Shown: positions 34,056 to 43,426, counted from the first letter of the stretch. The stretch: 64,000 nucleotides of DNA from Sodaliphilus pleomorphus (GCF_009676955.1 NZ_CP045696.1:3057001-3121000); one strand, 5' to 3'. Program-made: numbers and translations. Notes: generated by a model from the sequence alone, not told the origin.

Positions 34056-34673
34056 TTATCCAAGTTTAATGCCCAGGAAGCTCATGAAGGCTATGCCCAT
34101 GAGCCCAGTAATTATAAATGTAATGCCTATGCCACGCAACGGCTTGGGTACATCGCTGTAGGCCAGCTTCTCGCGTATGGCGGCCAGGCCCACGATGGCC
34201 AGCAGCCAGCCTATGCCGCTGCCTGCACCATACACGGTGGCCGTGAGCGCACTCCCAAAGTCTCGCTGCTGCATGAACAGGGCGCAGCCCAGTATTGCAC
34301 AGTTCACTGCAATGAGCGGCAGGAATATGCCCAGCGAGTTGTAGAGCGAGGGCGAGAATTTCTCAACAGCCATCTCCACAAGCTGGGTGGCCGACGCGAT
34401 CACTGCGATAAACATGATCAAGCCCAGGAAGCTCAGATCGACGCTGCCCAGTGCAGGTGCAAGCCATTTCATCGCCCCAGGTTGCAGCACATAACGGTCG
34501 AGTGCGTAGTTGAGCGGCAGTGTCACCACCAGCATGAAAGTAACAGCCACGCCCAGGCCGAATGCCGTTTTTACATTCTTGGAAACTGCCAGAAATGAGC
34601 ACATTCCCAAAAAGTAGGCAAATATCATGTTGTCAACAAAAATTGACTTTACAAATAGATTTAATTCTTCCAT
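34056..34673 (-). CDS. nqrE: Na+-translocating NADH:quinone reductase subunit E
   Basis: This 205-residue membrane subunit has six helices and starts with the family's [20 protein letters not shown]. The segment [10 protein letters not shown] carries one of the cysteines proposed to hold an iron between NqrD and Nqr[10 protein letters not shown] carries another. It sits 5 bases upstream of nqrF and 32 bases after nqrD. Confidence 0.97.
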   Translation of the reverse strand: MEELNLFVKSIFVDNMIFAYFLGMCSFLAVSKNVKTAFGLGVAVTFMLVVTLPLNYALDRYVLQPGAMKWLAPALGSVDLSFLGLIMFIAVIASATQLVEMAVEKFSPSLYNSLGIFLPLIAVNCAILGCALFMQQRDFGSALTATVYGAGSGIGWLLAIVGLAAIREKLAYSDVPKPLRGIGITFIITGLMGIAFMSFLGIKLG

Positions 34674-34705
34674 TGTGTTGCGATATCTTTGTGGTTGTTA
34701 CTTGA

Positions 34706-35329
34706 TTATTCTTCTTGCAGGTCTTTGTTGAGTGCACGGTGCACCCATATCAGGCAGGCCACCACGATGAGTGCCATGGGGGGCAGTATCATCAGGCCGT
34801 TGTTCATGTAGCCGTGGTCATAGCACCATTGGGGCACCACATGGTAGCCCAGTACGGTGCCGCTGCCCAGCAGCTCGCGGAAGAAGGCCACGATCACCAG
34901 GATGATGGCATAGCCCAGACCGTTGCCTATGCCGTCGAGAAACGACGGCCAGGGCTTGTTGCTCATGGCAAAGGCCTCGAGCCGGCCCATCAGGATGCAG
35001 TTGGTGATGATCAGGCCAATGAACACCGAGAGCTGCTTCGAGACATTGTAGTCGTAGGCCACAAGAAATTGCTGCACGATGATCACCAGTGCTGCCACAA
35101 CCACGAGCTGCACAATGATGCGTATGGTAGTGGGTATGGTGTTGCGTATGAGCGAGATGATTACATTGCTGAATGCCAGCACTGCCGTGACCGAAATGCC
35201 CATCACGATTGCAGGCTCGAGATTGACGGTCACCGCCAGCGTGGAGCATATGCCCAATATCTGCACAAGGACAGGATTGTCTTTGGAGAACGGGTTGAAT
35301 AAAGCCTCTTTATTTTTCTTTGATAACAT
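34706..35329 (-). CDS. nqrD: Na+-translocating NADH:quinone reductase subunit D
   Basis: The 207-residue membrane protein is homologous to NqrE and has six helices. It contains PVLVQILGICSTLAVT near residue 19 and LIITNCILMGRLEAF near 106, with the two cysteines expected at the NqrD/NqrE iron site. Gaps to its neighbours are 32 and 14 bases. Confidence 0.97.
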   Translation of the reverse strand: MLSKKNKEALFNPFSKDNPVLVQILGICSTLAVTVNLEPAIVMGISVTAVLAFSNVIISLIRNTIPTTIRIIVQLVVVAALVIIVQQFLVAYDYNVSKQLSVFIGLIITNCILMGRLEAFAMSNKPWPSFLDGIGNGLGYAIILVIVAFFRELLGSGTVLGYHVVPQWCYDHGYMNNGLMILPPMALIVVACLIWVHRALNKDLQEE

Positions 35330-35343
35330 AGTGCTTTCTTGAG

Positions 35344-36066
35344 TTATTTTGCGGTTTCACCTTGTAGTTTCTTGAAAAACGAGTCATAGGGAGCCAGGCA
35401 GTCGGTGAGCATGCTCGACACGCCGCGGCTTGTGATAGTGGCACCCGAGAGTGCGTCGACATGGTCGGCGCCGGTCGTGCTCTTTTGCCCCTTTTTGAGC
35501 ACCTCTACGCCCTTGAAGGCTCCGTTCTCATAGAGTTTCTTACCCTTGAATTCATCCTGGAACGGCTTCTCGGCAATGCGTGCGCCTAGACCGGGAGTCT
35601 CACCCTCGTGTGAGAAGTTGGCGCCATACACGGTCTGGCCGTCACTCTCGACAGCCATATAGCCCCATATAGGTCCCCAAAGGCCGGCGCCGTACATCGG
35701 GATCACATATTTTGTGCTGCCGTCGTCGAGCTTGCTCACATACACCGGCAGCACCCGCTGGCTGGTTGGCTTCTTCACGTTGGCTTTCATGTCCACCTTG
35801 AAGGCTACGTCTTGTGTGCTGTCGGTCACGTTGCCTTGGGCGTCGATGAGGTACTGTTTCACAATATACTTGTCGAAGGTGGCGCCCACCTCGCCGTCGG
35901 CTGCTGTCTTGTGGATGGCGCTCAGTATTTGCGACCGGGTGTCGTTGGCCTTGTTCTCGTCTTGCTTGGGCTTGAGTTCCATGTAGACAAATGCCAGCAC
36001 GGCGCCCACCAGGATGACCATGATGGCCGAATAGAGGATTTGATAGGTATTGCTGTTTCTGTTCAT
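35344..36066 (-). CDS. nqrC: Na+-translocating NADH:quinone reductase subunit C
   Basis: The 240-residue subunit has one membrane helix (about 9-29) and a periplasmic FMN-binding domain. The covalent FMN site is DALSGATITS near the end, with the acceptor threonine at residue 212. PGLGARI near 172 is also typical. It sits between nqrB and nqrD with 15- and 14-base gaps. Confidence 0.96.
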   Translation of the reverse strand: MNRNSNTYQILYSAIMVILVGAVLAFVYMELKPKQDENKANDTRSQILSAIHKTAADGEVGATFDKYIVKQYLIDAQGNVTDSTQDVAFKVDMKANVKKPTSQRVLPVYVSKLDDGSTKYVIPMYGAGLWGPIWGYMAVESDGQTVYGANFSHEGETPGLGARIAEKPFQDEFKGKKLYENGAFKGVEVLKKGQKSTTGADHVDALSGATITSRGVSSMLTDCLAPYDSFFKKLQGETAK

Positions 36067-36081
36067 AGTTGTGTCCCTCCT

Positions 36082-37305
36082 TTACTCGTTAGTAGAGCGC
36101 GTGGCTCGTTTAAGTCGGCGATTGATGTTTACGCTCACTACGCAATGGTCGATGAGCGGTGCAAATGCGTTCATGAGCAGCACGGCCAGCATTGCGCCCT
36201 CGGGATAGCCGCCGTTGTACACGCGTATCAAGATGGCAATCACGCCTATCAGGAAACCGTAGATGTACTGCCCCGTGTGGGTGCGTGCACCCGTCACAGG
36301 GTCGGTTGCCATAAACACTGCTGCAAAGGCAAAACCGCCGTAGCACAGTTGCGCCAGCGGGTCGAGAAACGATGCGGGGTAGGTGGGTGTGGCGCAGGCA
36401 TGGGCCACAAATCCCATGACCAGACCGCCAGCCACCACCGAGCCCATCACACGCCACGATGCCACGCCAGTCACAAGCAACACCAGGGCGCCTATGAGGA
36501 TGCAGGCCACCGAGGTCTCGCCCGGGCTGCCGGCTATGGTGCCCCAGAAGGCGTCGGCCGTGCTGATGGCATGGCCAGCCACGTCGTGCAAGGGGTGCAG
36601 CACGTTGCCCACATTGGTGGCCACCTGCCCGAGTGGGGTGGCGCCCGTGAAGGCGTCGCTCACCGGCCCGTTGCCGCCGAAGCCAAGAGCAGCACTCGTT
36701 TTCACAAAGGCCAGGTCGCCGCTCATCTTCGATGGATAGCTGAAGAAAAGAAATGCGCGGGTCACCAGTGCCACATTAAATATATTCATGCCTGTGCCGC
36801 CAAACACCTCCTTGGCAAAAATGACTGCAAATGCCACTGCAATGGCTGTCATCCACAGCGGTGTGTTGATGGGCACAATCAAGGGTACGAGCAGGCCGGT
36901 CACCAGGTAACCCTCCTGTATCTCCTTGTGATGAATCTGTGCACTTATAAACTCGATGCCCAGTCCCACCACATAGCTTACTATGATGACGGGCAGCATG
37001 GCCAGCAGTCCAAACAGCCACATGGTGAACCATCCTGTTTGGGCTGCCTGTCCCAGTGCCAGGTAGTGTTGCAGCCCCACGTTGTACATGCCGAATAGCA
37101 GGCACGGTATCAAGGCTACAATCACAGTGCTCATGGTGCGCTTCATGTCGTTGGCATCGTGGATGTGCACGCCGCAACGCGATGTCGTGTTGGGCGTAAA
37201 CAAGAAAGTCTCCATTCCGTCATACACCGACTGCAGCTTGGCCAGCTTGCCGCCCTCGTGGAACGACGGACTTATCTTGTCCATGAATTTTTTAAGAGCT
37301 TTCAC
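36082..37305 (-). CDS. nqrB: Na+-translocating NADH:quinone reductase subunit B
   Basis: The 407-residue subunit has about ten helices. DAFTGATPLG corresponds to the covalent FMN-threonine site (S/T-G-A-T). An N-terminal cytoplasmic region contains TTSRCGVHIHDANDMKRTM. NqrB takes part in electron transfer and in the Na+ path. It is second in the operon, 51 bases after nqrA. Confidence 0.96.
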   Translation of the reverse strand: MKALKKFMDKISPSFHEGGKLAKLQSVYDGMETFLFTPNTTSRCGVHIHDANDMKRTMSTVIVALIPCLLFGMYNVGLQHYLALGQAAQTGWFTMWLFGLLAMLPVIIVSYVVGLGIEFISAQIHHKEIQEGYLVTGLLVPLIVPINTPLWMTAIAVAFAVIFAKEVFGGTGMNIFNVALVTRAFLFFSYPSKMSGDLAFVKTSAALGFGGNGPVSDAFTGATPLGQVATNVGNVLHPLHDVAGHAISTADAFWGTIAGSPGETSVACILIGALVLLVTGVASWRVMGSVVAGGLVMGFVAHACATPTYPASFLDPLAQLCYGGFAFAAVFMATDPVTGARTHTGQYIYGFLIGVIAILIRVYNGGYPEGAMLAVLLMNAFAPLIDHCVVSVNINRRLKRATRSTNE

Positions 37306-37356
37306 TATTGTGTATTACTTTAATGTTTTGTATTCAATTTATTGTCTCATTGTCGT

Positions 37357-38694
37357 TTATTCCATCTCTTTCTTCATTTTGTCGAGCCCTTGCCGCACGA
37401 TGCGCTGCAACTCGAGCTTGGAAGTGTCGGCATACTCGGCCAGGGCAAAGTCTTCGGGAGCCACCTCATAGATGCCCAGTTGCTCCATCTTGTCGATGTC
37501 GAAGGCAATGATCGACTTAATTAGAAACTCGGGGTAGATGTCCATGGGCAGCATGCGGTCATACTCGCCACTCATCACAATGGCACGTTCGCCACCTTGC
37601 AGGCGGGCATCCATCTTCACTTTTTTCCTCCTGCGTCCCAGCAACCATCCTGTGAAGTCGCGGTAGATGCTGAATTTCTTGGGGCTGAGCGAGGCCCAAC
37701 CCATAAACTCGTCGGGATGATCATTCTCGGGTATCACGGTGATTTGCCTGTAGGGGGCGCGCAGGTATCCTGTCTCGGGGTCCACCTTGGAGCCGGTGAG
37801 CACGTTGCCGCTTATGTAGCGCTTGTTCAACTTGCTGTCGCCGGCAATGTTTCCCTCCACCAGGTCGGCAACTGGACTGCCCATCACCGTCTTTACATAT
37901 TGTGGCGTTGCCACCTCCGAGCCGTCGACAGCCACAATTGTGTCGAAGCTTGCCATGCCAGTCGCGAGCAGCTCGCCTATGCGGGCCAGGGTCACGACAT
38001 CGAGCGTCCACACTACCTCACCCTTGTTGACGGGTTTCACATTGTTGATTTGCACGCCGGCGTTGCCTGCTGGGTGAGGCCCGTCGAAGACGTTGGTTTC
38101 AGCACCTTCCACTTCAATCACATGGCCCGGGGCACAGCCCAGATACACCTTGCCGCTGGTGAGGCTTGCAAGTGCCTCTACACCTTTTTTAATATAATGC
38201 TGCTTGTCGCCAGTCACCAGCAGGAGGTCGGGCGCGAGTGGTGCCGAGTCGAAACAGGTGACAAAGATGTCGCGTGGTGTCACGTCGGGGTCGGGTACGA
38301 TGTCGTAAGGGCGCTGGCGCAACATGACCCACAGTCCCGACTCGAGCAACGCAGCCTTCACCCCAGCGTCGAGCCTGGGCTTGTGGCGGCTGTCGCTGCC
38401 GTCGCACGCAATCTCTATCGACTCAATCTTGCGCCGGTCGCCACGGTTCACCGCTTTCACCACGCCGCTCACCGGACTCACGACTTTCACCTCCTCGTGC
38501 TTCTTGTCGTGGTACAATGCTTCTCCGGCAGCAACGTGGTCGCCCACCTGTTTTTCCATGCGGGGAGTCACGCCCCAGAAGTCGTCGGGTACAATGCCGC
38601 ACAGCTTGGGTGCGGGTGCGCTTGCTACCGTGCTTGTGGCGATGCTTCCCTCAAGATTTAGGTTGTAACCTTTCTTTAACTTGATTGTTGCCAT
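37357..38694 (-). CDS. nqrA: Na+-translocating NADH:quinone reductase subunit A
   Basis: This peripheral subunit is 445 residues, starting MATIKLKKGYNLNLEGS, with VPDDFWGVTPRMEKQVGDHVAAGE near 31 and the later EGAETNVFDGPHPAGNAGVQINN, all typical of NqrA. It contributes to the quinone site. The start at 38694 is preferred over a Met 11 codons upstream, because transcription from the promoter at 38735-38766 would begin near 38727, close to that upstream codon. Confidence 0.96.
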   Translation of the reverse strand: MATIKLKKGYNLNLEGSIATSTVASAPAPKLCGIVPDDFWGVTPRMEKQVGDHVAAGEALYHDKKHEEVKVVSPVSGVVKAVNRGDRRKIESIEIACDGSDSRHKPRLDAGVKAALLESGLWVMLRQRPYDIVPDPDVTPRDIFVTCFDSAPLAPDLLLVTGDKQHYIKKGVEALASLTSGKVYLGCAPGHVIEVEGAETNVFDGPHPAGNAGVQINNVKPVNKGEVVWTLDVVTLARIGELLATGMASFDTIVAVDGSEVATPQYVKTVMGSPVADLVEGNIAGDSKLNKRYISGNVLTGSKVDPETGYLRAPYRQITVIPENDHPDEFMGWASLSPKKFSIYRDFTGWLLGRRRKKVKMDARLQGGERAIVMSGEYDRMLPMDIYPEFLIKSIIAFDIDKMEQLGIYEVAPEDFALAEYADTSKLELQRIVRQGLDKMKKEME

Positions 38695-38734
38695 TAGGTT
38701 ATAGGTTTTTTTATAAATTATATACAATTTTGGG

Positions 38735-38766
38735 CAAAGTTAGTAAATATAAAATACTCTCGCAAG
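38735..38766 (-). promoter_or_regulatory. nqr operon promoter
   Basis: Minus strand TTG (38763-38765), 20 bases, TAACTTTG (38735-38742). Predicted leader about 30 bases. Confidence 0.65.
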
Positions 38767-39180
38767 TGATTTGCGATTGTCTTTTGGCGGTTTCTTTCCC
38801 TTCTTTCCCTCATTGTTGTCGCTGCCTTTCAATGGTGCCAGCCCCGATTTATGTTGTACAACATGTTGCCGTTTTACTGGTTTGAAAAAATGATTAAATT
38901 TTATTGTTTTTTGACGCAAAATAGCGTTTCGACGTTGTTTTATTAAAATAATTGTAATACATTTGCGTTGATTTTAGTGAAATGTATCCAGGCACCTATG
39001 GCGTCATGGGATGGTGATTTGTGCTAAATCGATGTTTTATAATTCATTTTCAGCCTCGTGCTGGGAAATTTAACGCAATTTTGAAGCACAGGCTACCATT
39101 TGAGTTGAAGCGAAAGAAATTACTAACGATTAATAACAATTTAATTAATTAATTTTTTAACATTTTATTCATTAAAAATT
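38767..39180. other. Intergenic region and long leader of the exbB operon
   Basis: Between nqrA and exbB there is no protein-coding gene. The stretch holds the exbB promoter (38935-38965) and a leader of about 205 bases rich in A and T, ending in a TTAATTAATTAA stretch just before the start codon. I saw no strong hairpin or known riboswitch shape in it. Confidence 0.5.
38935..38965 (+). promoter_or_regulatory. exbB-tonB operon promoter
   Basis: TTG (38935-38937), exactly 20 bases, TACATTTG (38958-38965). Transcription would begin near 38973, giving a long leader. Confidence 0.65.
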
Positions 39181-40098
39181 ATGGAAGCTACAAAACCAAA
39201 TGCTCCTCAGCAGCCAAAACCGCAGGCTCAGCCTGCAAAGGCCGTTAAAAAAGCTGACAACAACAAACCTGTTACCAGCGATGTTAAGGGTATTAAGAAT
39301 GCCATCTGGGTTATCGTTATTTGCTTTGTGCTGGCAGAATGTTTCTACATTTTCGGTCTCGGAAATGGTGGCAACTTCAAGTTCAGCGATGCAGGCAACT
39401 ATCTGTGCCATTGGGCAATGCCAGCCGGCGTTACCAGCACCCCGCAAAACTTGCTCGGTACAATGTATATGGGTGGCTTCGTGGTACCTATCATCCTCAC
39501 CTGCTTGTTCACTGTGATCGTCCTGGCCATTGAGCGCTGGTTCGCCCTGAGCAAGGCCGGTGGCAAAGGCAACCAGACCAAGTTTGTTGCCGATGTGAAG
39601 AAAGCCCTCAACAACAAGAACGTTGCTGAGGCCGAGAACCTTTGCCGCAAGCAACAAGGCTCGGTGGGCGCTATCGTCTACTCGGCTTTGCAAAAATACA
39701 AAGAAATGGAGCAGTCGCCACTGCCCAAGGAGCAGAAGCTCGGTATCATCCAACAGCAAATCGAAGAGGCTACCGCTCTTGAGATGCCTTCTCTGCAACA
39801 GAACCTGCCCATCTGCGCTACCCTCACTACTCTGGGTACCCTCCTCGGTCTGTTCGGTACTGTGCTGGGTATGATCAAGTCGTTCTCGGCTCTGTCTCAA
39901 TCGGGCGCTCCCGACTCGACTGCACTGTCAACCGGTATCTCTGAGGCTCTTGTGAATACTGCTTCTGGTATCGCAACTGCATCTCTTGCCCTTATTGCTT
40001 ATAACTACTACACCAACAAGATCGATAACCTGACCTACGCCGTCGATGAGCTTGGTTTCGCTATCGTCAACGCCTATGCTGCTAATCACGAGAAATAA
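39181..40098 (+). CDS. exbB: MotA/TolQ/ExbB proton channel family protein
   Basis: The 305-residue inner membrane protein forms the channel part of the Ton motor. After a Pro/Gln/Lys-rich N-terminal tail (1-40) come a helix at about 41-60, another at about 97-119, and the paired conserved helices ATLTTLGTLLGLFGTVLGMI near 218 and ALVNTASGIATASLALIAYNYY near 258. It passes protons and powers TonB. First gene of the exbB-exbD-exbD-tonB operon. Confidence 0.93.
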   Translation: MEATKPNAPQQPKPQAQPAKAVKKADNNKPVTSDVKGIKNAIWVIVICFVLAECFYIFGLGNGGNFKFSDAGNYLCHWAMPAGVTSTPQNLLGTMYMGGFVVPIILTCLFTVIVLAIERWFALSKAGGKGNQTKFVADVKKALNNKNVAEAENLCRKQQGSVGAIVYSALQKYKEMEQSPLPKEQKLGIIQQQIEEATALEMPSLQQNLPICATLTTLGTLLGLFGTVLGMIKSFSALSQSGAPDSTALSTGISEALVNTASGIATASLALIAYNYYTNKIDNLTYAVDELGFAIVNAYAANHEK

Positions 40099-40157
40099 TC
40101 ATTAGGTTTCATCTCAAGATTTACAGATTCAATCAATTTTATAAGTAATAAAAATCA

Positions 40158-40838
40158 ATGGGAAAAGTCAAAGTAAAGAAAAAAGACGCGCGCATAGACA
40201 TGACGGCTATGTCCGACGTTACCGTTCTTCTGCTGATTTTCTTCTTGTTGACTTCAACTTTCCTTCAGAAGGAGCCTGTGACCGTGATCACGCCAGAGTC
40301 GGTTTCTGAAGACAAGGTGCCCGATTCCAAACTGATGACCGTGCTCGTTAGCCCCAAGGGGCAAGTCTACATGGAACTCATCGGTACTGTCGACACCACT
40401 GTGATGTCTTCTGAAAACCTGCGCAAGAATGCTCTGGGCAAGATGTGCGAGAAATACAATGTCAAGCTCACTGCCAAAGAGGTCAAAGACTTCTCTAAGA
40501 TGAACTCCTTTGGCGTTCCAATGAAAAATTTGAAGCAATGGCTCGATCTCAACTCCGATGATCGTGACAAAGCTTTGAAGGAAGGCCCAGGCATCCCTAT
40601 CGCCATGACCGAATATAACGGCAAGACCACCGAATTCCAAGATTGGGTGAAAGCCGTGTCGGAGGTGATGGAAAGCGCTGGCGAGGCACAAGACATCAGA
40701 GACGGTAAGGGTATTGCGATCAAGGCCGATGCCACGACGCCATACCGCATGGTGGAATTAGTGATGAACAACCTGCAGTCAATCAACCGTAATAAGTTTA
40801 CATTGATGACCGCTCTTAAGAAGGAGGAGGAAAAATAA
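40158..40838 (+). CDS. exbD: ExbD/TolR biopolymer transport protein (first copy)
   Basis: The 226-residue protein has a short basic N-terminus, a single helix (about 20-40) preceded by DMTAMSD, which holds the conserved membrane Asp of ExbD/TolR, and a periplasmic domain. It is much longer than enterobacterial ExbD (about 140 residues), owing to an extra region around 80-165, which is common in Bacteroidetes. It lies 59 bases after exbB and 4 bases before the second exbD. Confidence 0.9.
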   Translation: MGKVKVKKKDARIDMTAMSDVTVLLLIFFLLTSTFLQKEPVTVITPESVSEDKVPDSKLMTVLVSPKGQVYMELIGTVDTTVMSSENLRKNALGKMCEKYNVKLTAKEVKDFSKMNSFGVPMKNLKQWLDLNSDDRDKALKEGPGIPIAMTEYNGKTTEFQDWVKAVSEVMESAGEAQDIRDGKGIAIKADATTPYRMVELVMNNLQSINRNKFTLMTALKKEEEK

Positions 40839-40842
40839 GACT

Positions 40843-41553
40843 ATGGCAAAGAAAAATTTAAGTCATCAAAAGAAGTTTGATACTCGAATCGACTTTACCC
40901 CTATGGTCGATATGAACATGCTTCTGATCACCTTCTTCATGCTGTGTACCACAATGTTGAAGTCGCAAACCCTGAAGATCGCGCTGCCCACCAACAACGA
41001 CGACAGCAAGACCGAGCAAAACCAGAACCAGGCTGCCGAGTCGCAGGCCATCACCATCATCATCGATGGCAAGGAGGTCGACGACGAGCGTCTCGGTGCT
41101 CGCTCCAATCCTCAGGACGTGAAGTTCTACTACTACGAGGGCCAGCTCAACCTGGCCGATCTGTCCAACTTCAAAGAAGCTAAGGGCATCACCTCGGGCG
41201 ACAATAAGAATATGAACTACCTGCGTTCTATCTTCATGGAGAAGAACAAAGAAGCGCTCAAGCTCATTGCCGTTGAGAAAAAGAAATGGGAAAAACATCA
41301 GTTCAGCAAGAACGATGCAGCCAACGATTCTCTCTACCAGGCTGCTGCTACCAAGATTCGCCAGCGCGACGACTTGCATCCACCCATCGTGATGATCAAG
41401 CCCACTGGACGTGCAAGCTATAGCGACGTTGTTGCCATTCTCGATGAGATGCAAATCAACAACATTTCTCGTTTCCAGATTGAAACACTCAGCAAGGACG
41501 ACTCTACAGCTCTCGCCAAGAGAGGCGTGGTGTTGCCACCGGTTGGTAAATAA
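40843..41553 (+). CDS. exbD: ExbD/TolR biopolymer transport protein (second copy)
   Basis: The 236-residue paralogue has DFTPMVDMNMLLITFFMLCTTM near residue 15, again with the conserved Asp, then a Lys/Gln-rich stretch and a periplasmic domain with an insert (about 60-160). It differs strongly from the first copy outside the helix, so the two may form heterodimers in the motor (inference). Gap to the first copy is 4 bases and to tonB 47 bases. Confidence 0.9.
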   Translation: MAKKNLSHQKKFDTRIDFTPMVDMNMLLITFFMLCTTMLKSQTLKIALPTNNDDSKTEQNQNQAAESQAITIIIDGKEVDDERLGARSNPQDVKFYYYEGQLNLADLSNFKEAKGITSGDNKNMNYLRSIFMEKNKEALKLIAVEKKKWEKHQFSKNDAANDSLYQAAATKIRQRDDLHPPIVMIKPTGRASYSDVVAILDEMQINNISRFQIETLSKDDSTALAKRGVVLPPVGK

Positions 41554-41600
41554 TGATTTTGGTGTTAGGTTTAATGTTGAATTTTAAAATTTAGATTATT

Positions 41601-42488
41601 ATGTCAAACGATGTAGATCTTTCATCAAAAGAATGGTGTGACCTTATTTTTGAAGGTAAAAATAAAGACTTCGGTGCCTATCAGTTGCGACGCACCTCTA
41701 TTCAGCGTCACAACAAGGCTATGCTTTACACAATCATTGGCTTCATTGTAGCTGCTTGCTTGGTGTTTGCATGGAATGCCTACCAGCGCTGGGAAGCTCA
41801 GCGCCAGCTGGCCCTGCAAAATCAGCAACAAACTCAAGAGTTCTCTTTTGGTGCTTCCGAGGAAGAATCTTCCGAGGAAGAGGAAAAGAAGATAGAACAA
41901 CCTAAGGAGGAAGAAAAACCTGAGGTTGAGGAAGTTGCCCAGCAGGCTGTGACCGAGCTCAAGATTGTGCCCGACGACAAAGTGACCACTCCTCCTCCCA
42001 CTCAGGACGAGGTGAAGCAGAACGATGCCGCCATCAGTAACAAGAACGTTGAAGGTACCCTGGGTGGCCTTACTGCCGAGATTCCTAAGGAGACTCCTGC
42101 TCCAACTGCCAAGGTTGAGCAAAAGGTGGCCGTGACTGTGCCTGAGGAGAAACCCAAGGAGGACGACAACAAGGTGTTCCAGTCGGTGGAACAGCCGCCT
42201 CAATTCCCTGGTGGCGAGTCTGCCCTCATGAGATATCTGTCGTCTCACATCCAGTATCCGGCAATGGCTGCCGAGCAAGGTATCGAGGGTAAGGTGATCT
42301 TGCAATTCGTCGTTACCAAGAACGGCCAGGTGGGAGAAGTCAAGGTTGTGCGCTCATTGAGCTCCGACTGCGACAACGAGGCTAAGCGCGTGGTGCGCAG
42401 TCTGCCCCGCTTCACTCCAGGTCGTCAGAACGGTAATGCTGTGAACGTGTGGTACACCCTCCCCGTTCAGTTCAAGCTGCAGAAGTAA
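41601..42488 (+). CDS. tonB: Energy transducer TonB
   Basis: The 295-residue protein has a cytoplasmic segment with LIFEGKNKDFGAYQLRR typical of Bacteroidetes TonB, one helix at about 43-61, a Glu/Pro/Lys-rich linker (about 80-190) and a C-terminal TonB domain (about 205-293) with PQFPGGESALMRYL and YPAMAAEQGIEGKV. It conveys proton-motive energy to TonB-dependent receptors, including SusC-type transporters. A strong terminator follows. Confidence 0.95.
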   Translation: MSNDVDLSSKEWCDLIFEGKNKDFGAYQLRRTSIQRHNKAMLYTIIGFIVAACLVFAWNAYQRWEAQRQLALQNQQQTQEFSFGASEEESSEEEEKKIEQPKEEEKPEVEEVAQQAVTELKIVPDDKVTTPPPTQDEVKQNDAAISNKNVEGTLGGLTAEIPKETPAPTAKVEQKVAVTVPEEKPKEDDNKVFQSVEQPPQFPGGESALMRYLSSHIQYPAMAAEQGIEGKVILQFVVTKNGQVGEVKVVRSLSSDCDNEAKRVVRSLPRFTPGRQNGNAVNVWYTLPVQFKLQK

Positions 42489-42527
42489 TTTCTTGTGTCC
42501 TGACACTTAATTCAGGATTTTAATATC

Positions 42528-42572
42528 AAGCGGCCGCAAGTCATCAATTCGACTTGCGGCCGCTTCGTTTTA
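42528..42572 (+). terminator. Intrinsic terminator after tonB
   Basis: A perfect 15-bp stem (42528-42542 with 42551-42565), loop of 8, then CGTTTTA. It closes the Ton operon and marks the start of the broken-gene zone. Confidence 0.8.
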
Positions 42573-42680
42573 GGGGTGGGAAATAAAGAAAGGTGTTAGC
42601 TTGCTTGTGTAAAATTAATCTCGTCAAGTGCACATGGCGCGATTTATAGCTTGCATTGCTGCAATTGTTGTGCCACCTTG
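42573..42680. other. Intergenic stretch after the tonB terminator
   Basis: No gene, repeat or strong hairpin seen. It leads into the remnant zone. Confidence 0.4.
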
Positions 42681-42708
42681 CCGGCTTAAAGTAAGGGATC
42701 GTCAGCGG

Positions 42709-42818
42709 TGTTCGGCGATGTAATCGAGCAGAGAGTAGGTATCTACAATGTCTTCGAGCCCCTGCACGATGGTTGCATTCTTTCCCTCTACAGCATCGAC
42801 AAAGGCTTTATTTCAAGG
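42709..42818 (-). pseudogene. Short coding-like remnant, possibly a dehydrogenase C-terminus
   Basis: On the minus strand a frame different from the neighbouring radical-SAM remnant gives about 36 protein-like residues, including AFVDAVEGKNATIVQGLED, and stops at about 42709-42711. It is open only back to a stop near 42818. The pattern loosely resembles the C-terminus of Gfo/Idh/MocA-type oxidoreductases, but this is weak. It may be a fragment of an unrelated gene left next to the other remnants. Confidence 0.25.
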
Positions 42819-43330
42819 GGCACGCCCAGCAGTGTTGCCGGCTTGCTTTTAAAGGTGATACTGTCGAGCTGTTTCATTTCGTAGGTGCCTTTGCGGGCGT
42901 TGACCGTGAGACTTTCTTGGGCATCGCTCCAGGTGTAGGCCGTCGACAACTCGACTACTCCGGTGGCATTGGCATGGCTAAGCAGTAGAAACATTGTGCC
43001 GTAGATGCCTATTCTCACATCAATGCCAAGCTGGGTGGCCAGCCTTATCACATAGTCCATGTCGTTGAAGTTGTTCCACGGCGACAGGCAGAACATGAGC
43101 GATACAGCTACTTCGTCTTTTATGGTGTTGACCACATCTATTACATTGTCGTAGCCGTTCACACCTCTCATGTATTCCTCAGGCTTTTTCCATATTGAAC
43201 AGTGCTTGCAACGCGACTGGCAGTTGGTGGTGGAGTATAACATCAGTTGGCTCAGTTTCTTGTGCCGTGGGCGTGCGATGTTGTTGAGGTACAGCATGCC
43301 GTTTTGTAGGTAGTCTTTTACTTTATACAT
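42788..43330 (-). pseudogene. Radical SAM protein remnant with an internal deletion and foreign C-terminus
   Basis: The 180-residue reading frame begins like a Bacteroidales radical SAM protein, with the iron-sulfur cysteines 37, 41 and 44 (Cys-x3-Cys-x2-Cys) within TTNCQSRCKHCSIWKKP. Directly after Glu-Glu-Tyr (junction near 43171) it jumps to MRGVNGYDNVIDVV and LMFCLSPWN, segments normally more than 100 residues farther on. After Ile-Tyr-Gly-Thr-Met (near 42991) the sequence no longer looks radical-SAM-like; TAYTWSDAQESLTVNARKGT resembles the C-terminal DUF5110-type domain of GH31 enzymes. The central barrel and the SPASM-type cysteines are absent, so it should be inactive. Confidence 0.6.
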
Positions 43331-43426
43331 GTCTTCTTTGATATATAATTAGTAATAGATACTTGAAGACGGGCATATACTGCATGGCACTTGCTATTTT
43401 TTACATTTACTATAAATGAACATTGG

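Noticed and set aside
38767..39180. Leader of exbB considered as a known riboswitch
   Set aside because: I could not see a conserved core or expression platform; it is reported only as a long leader.
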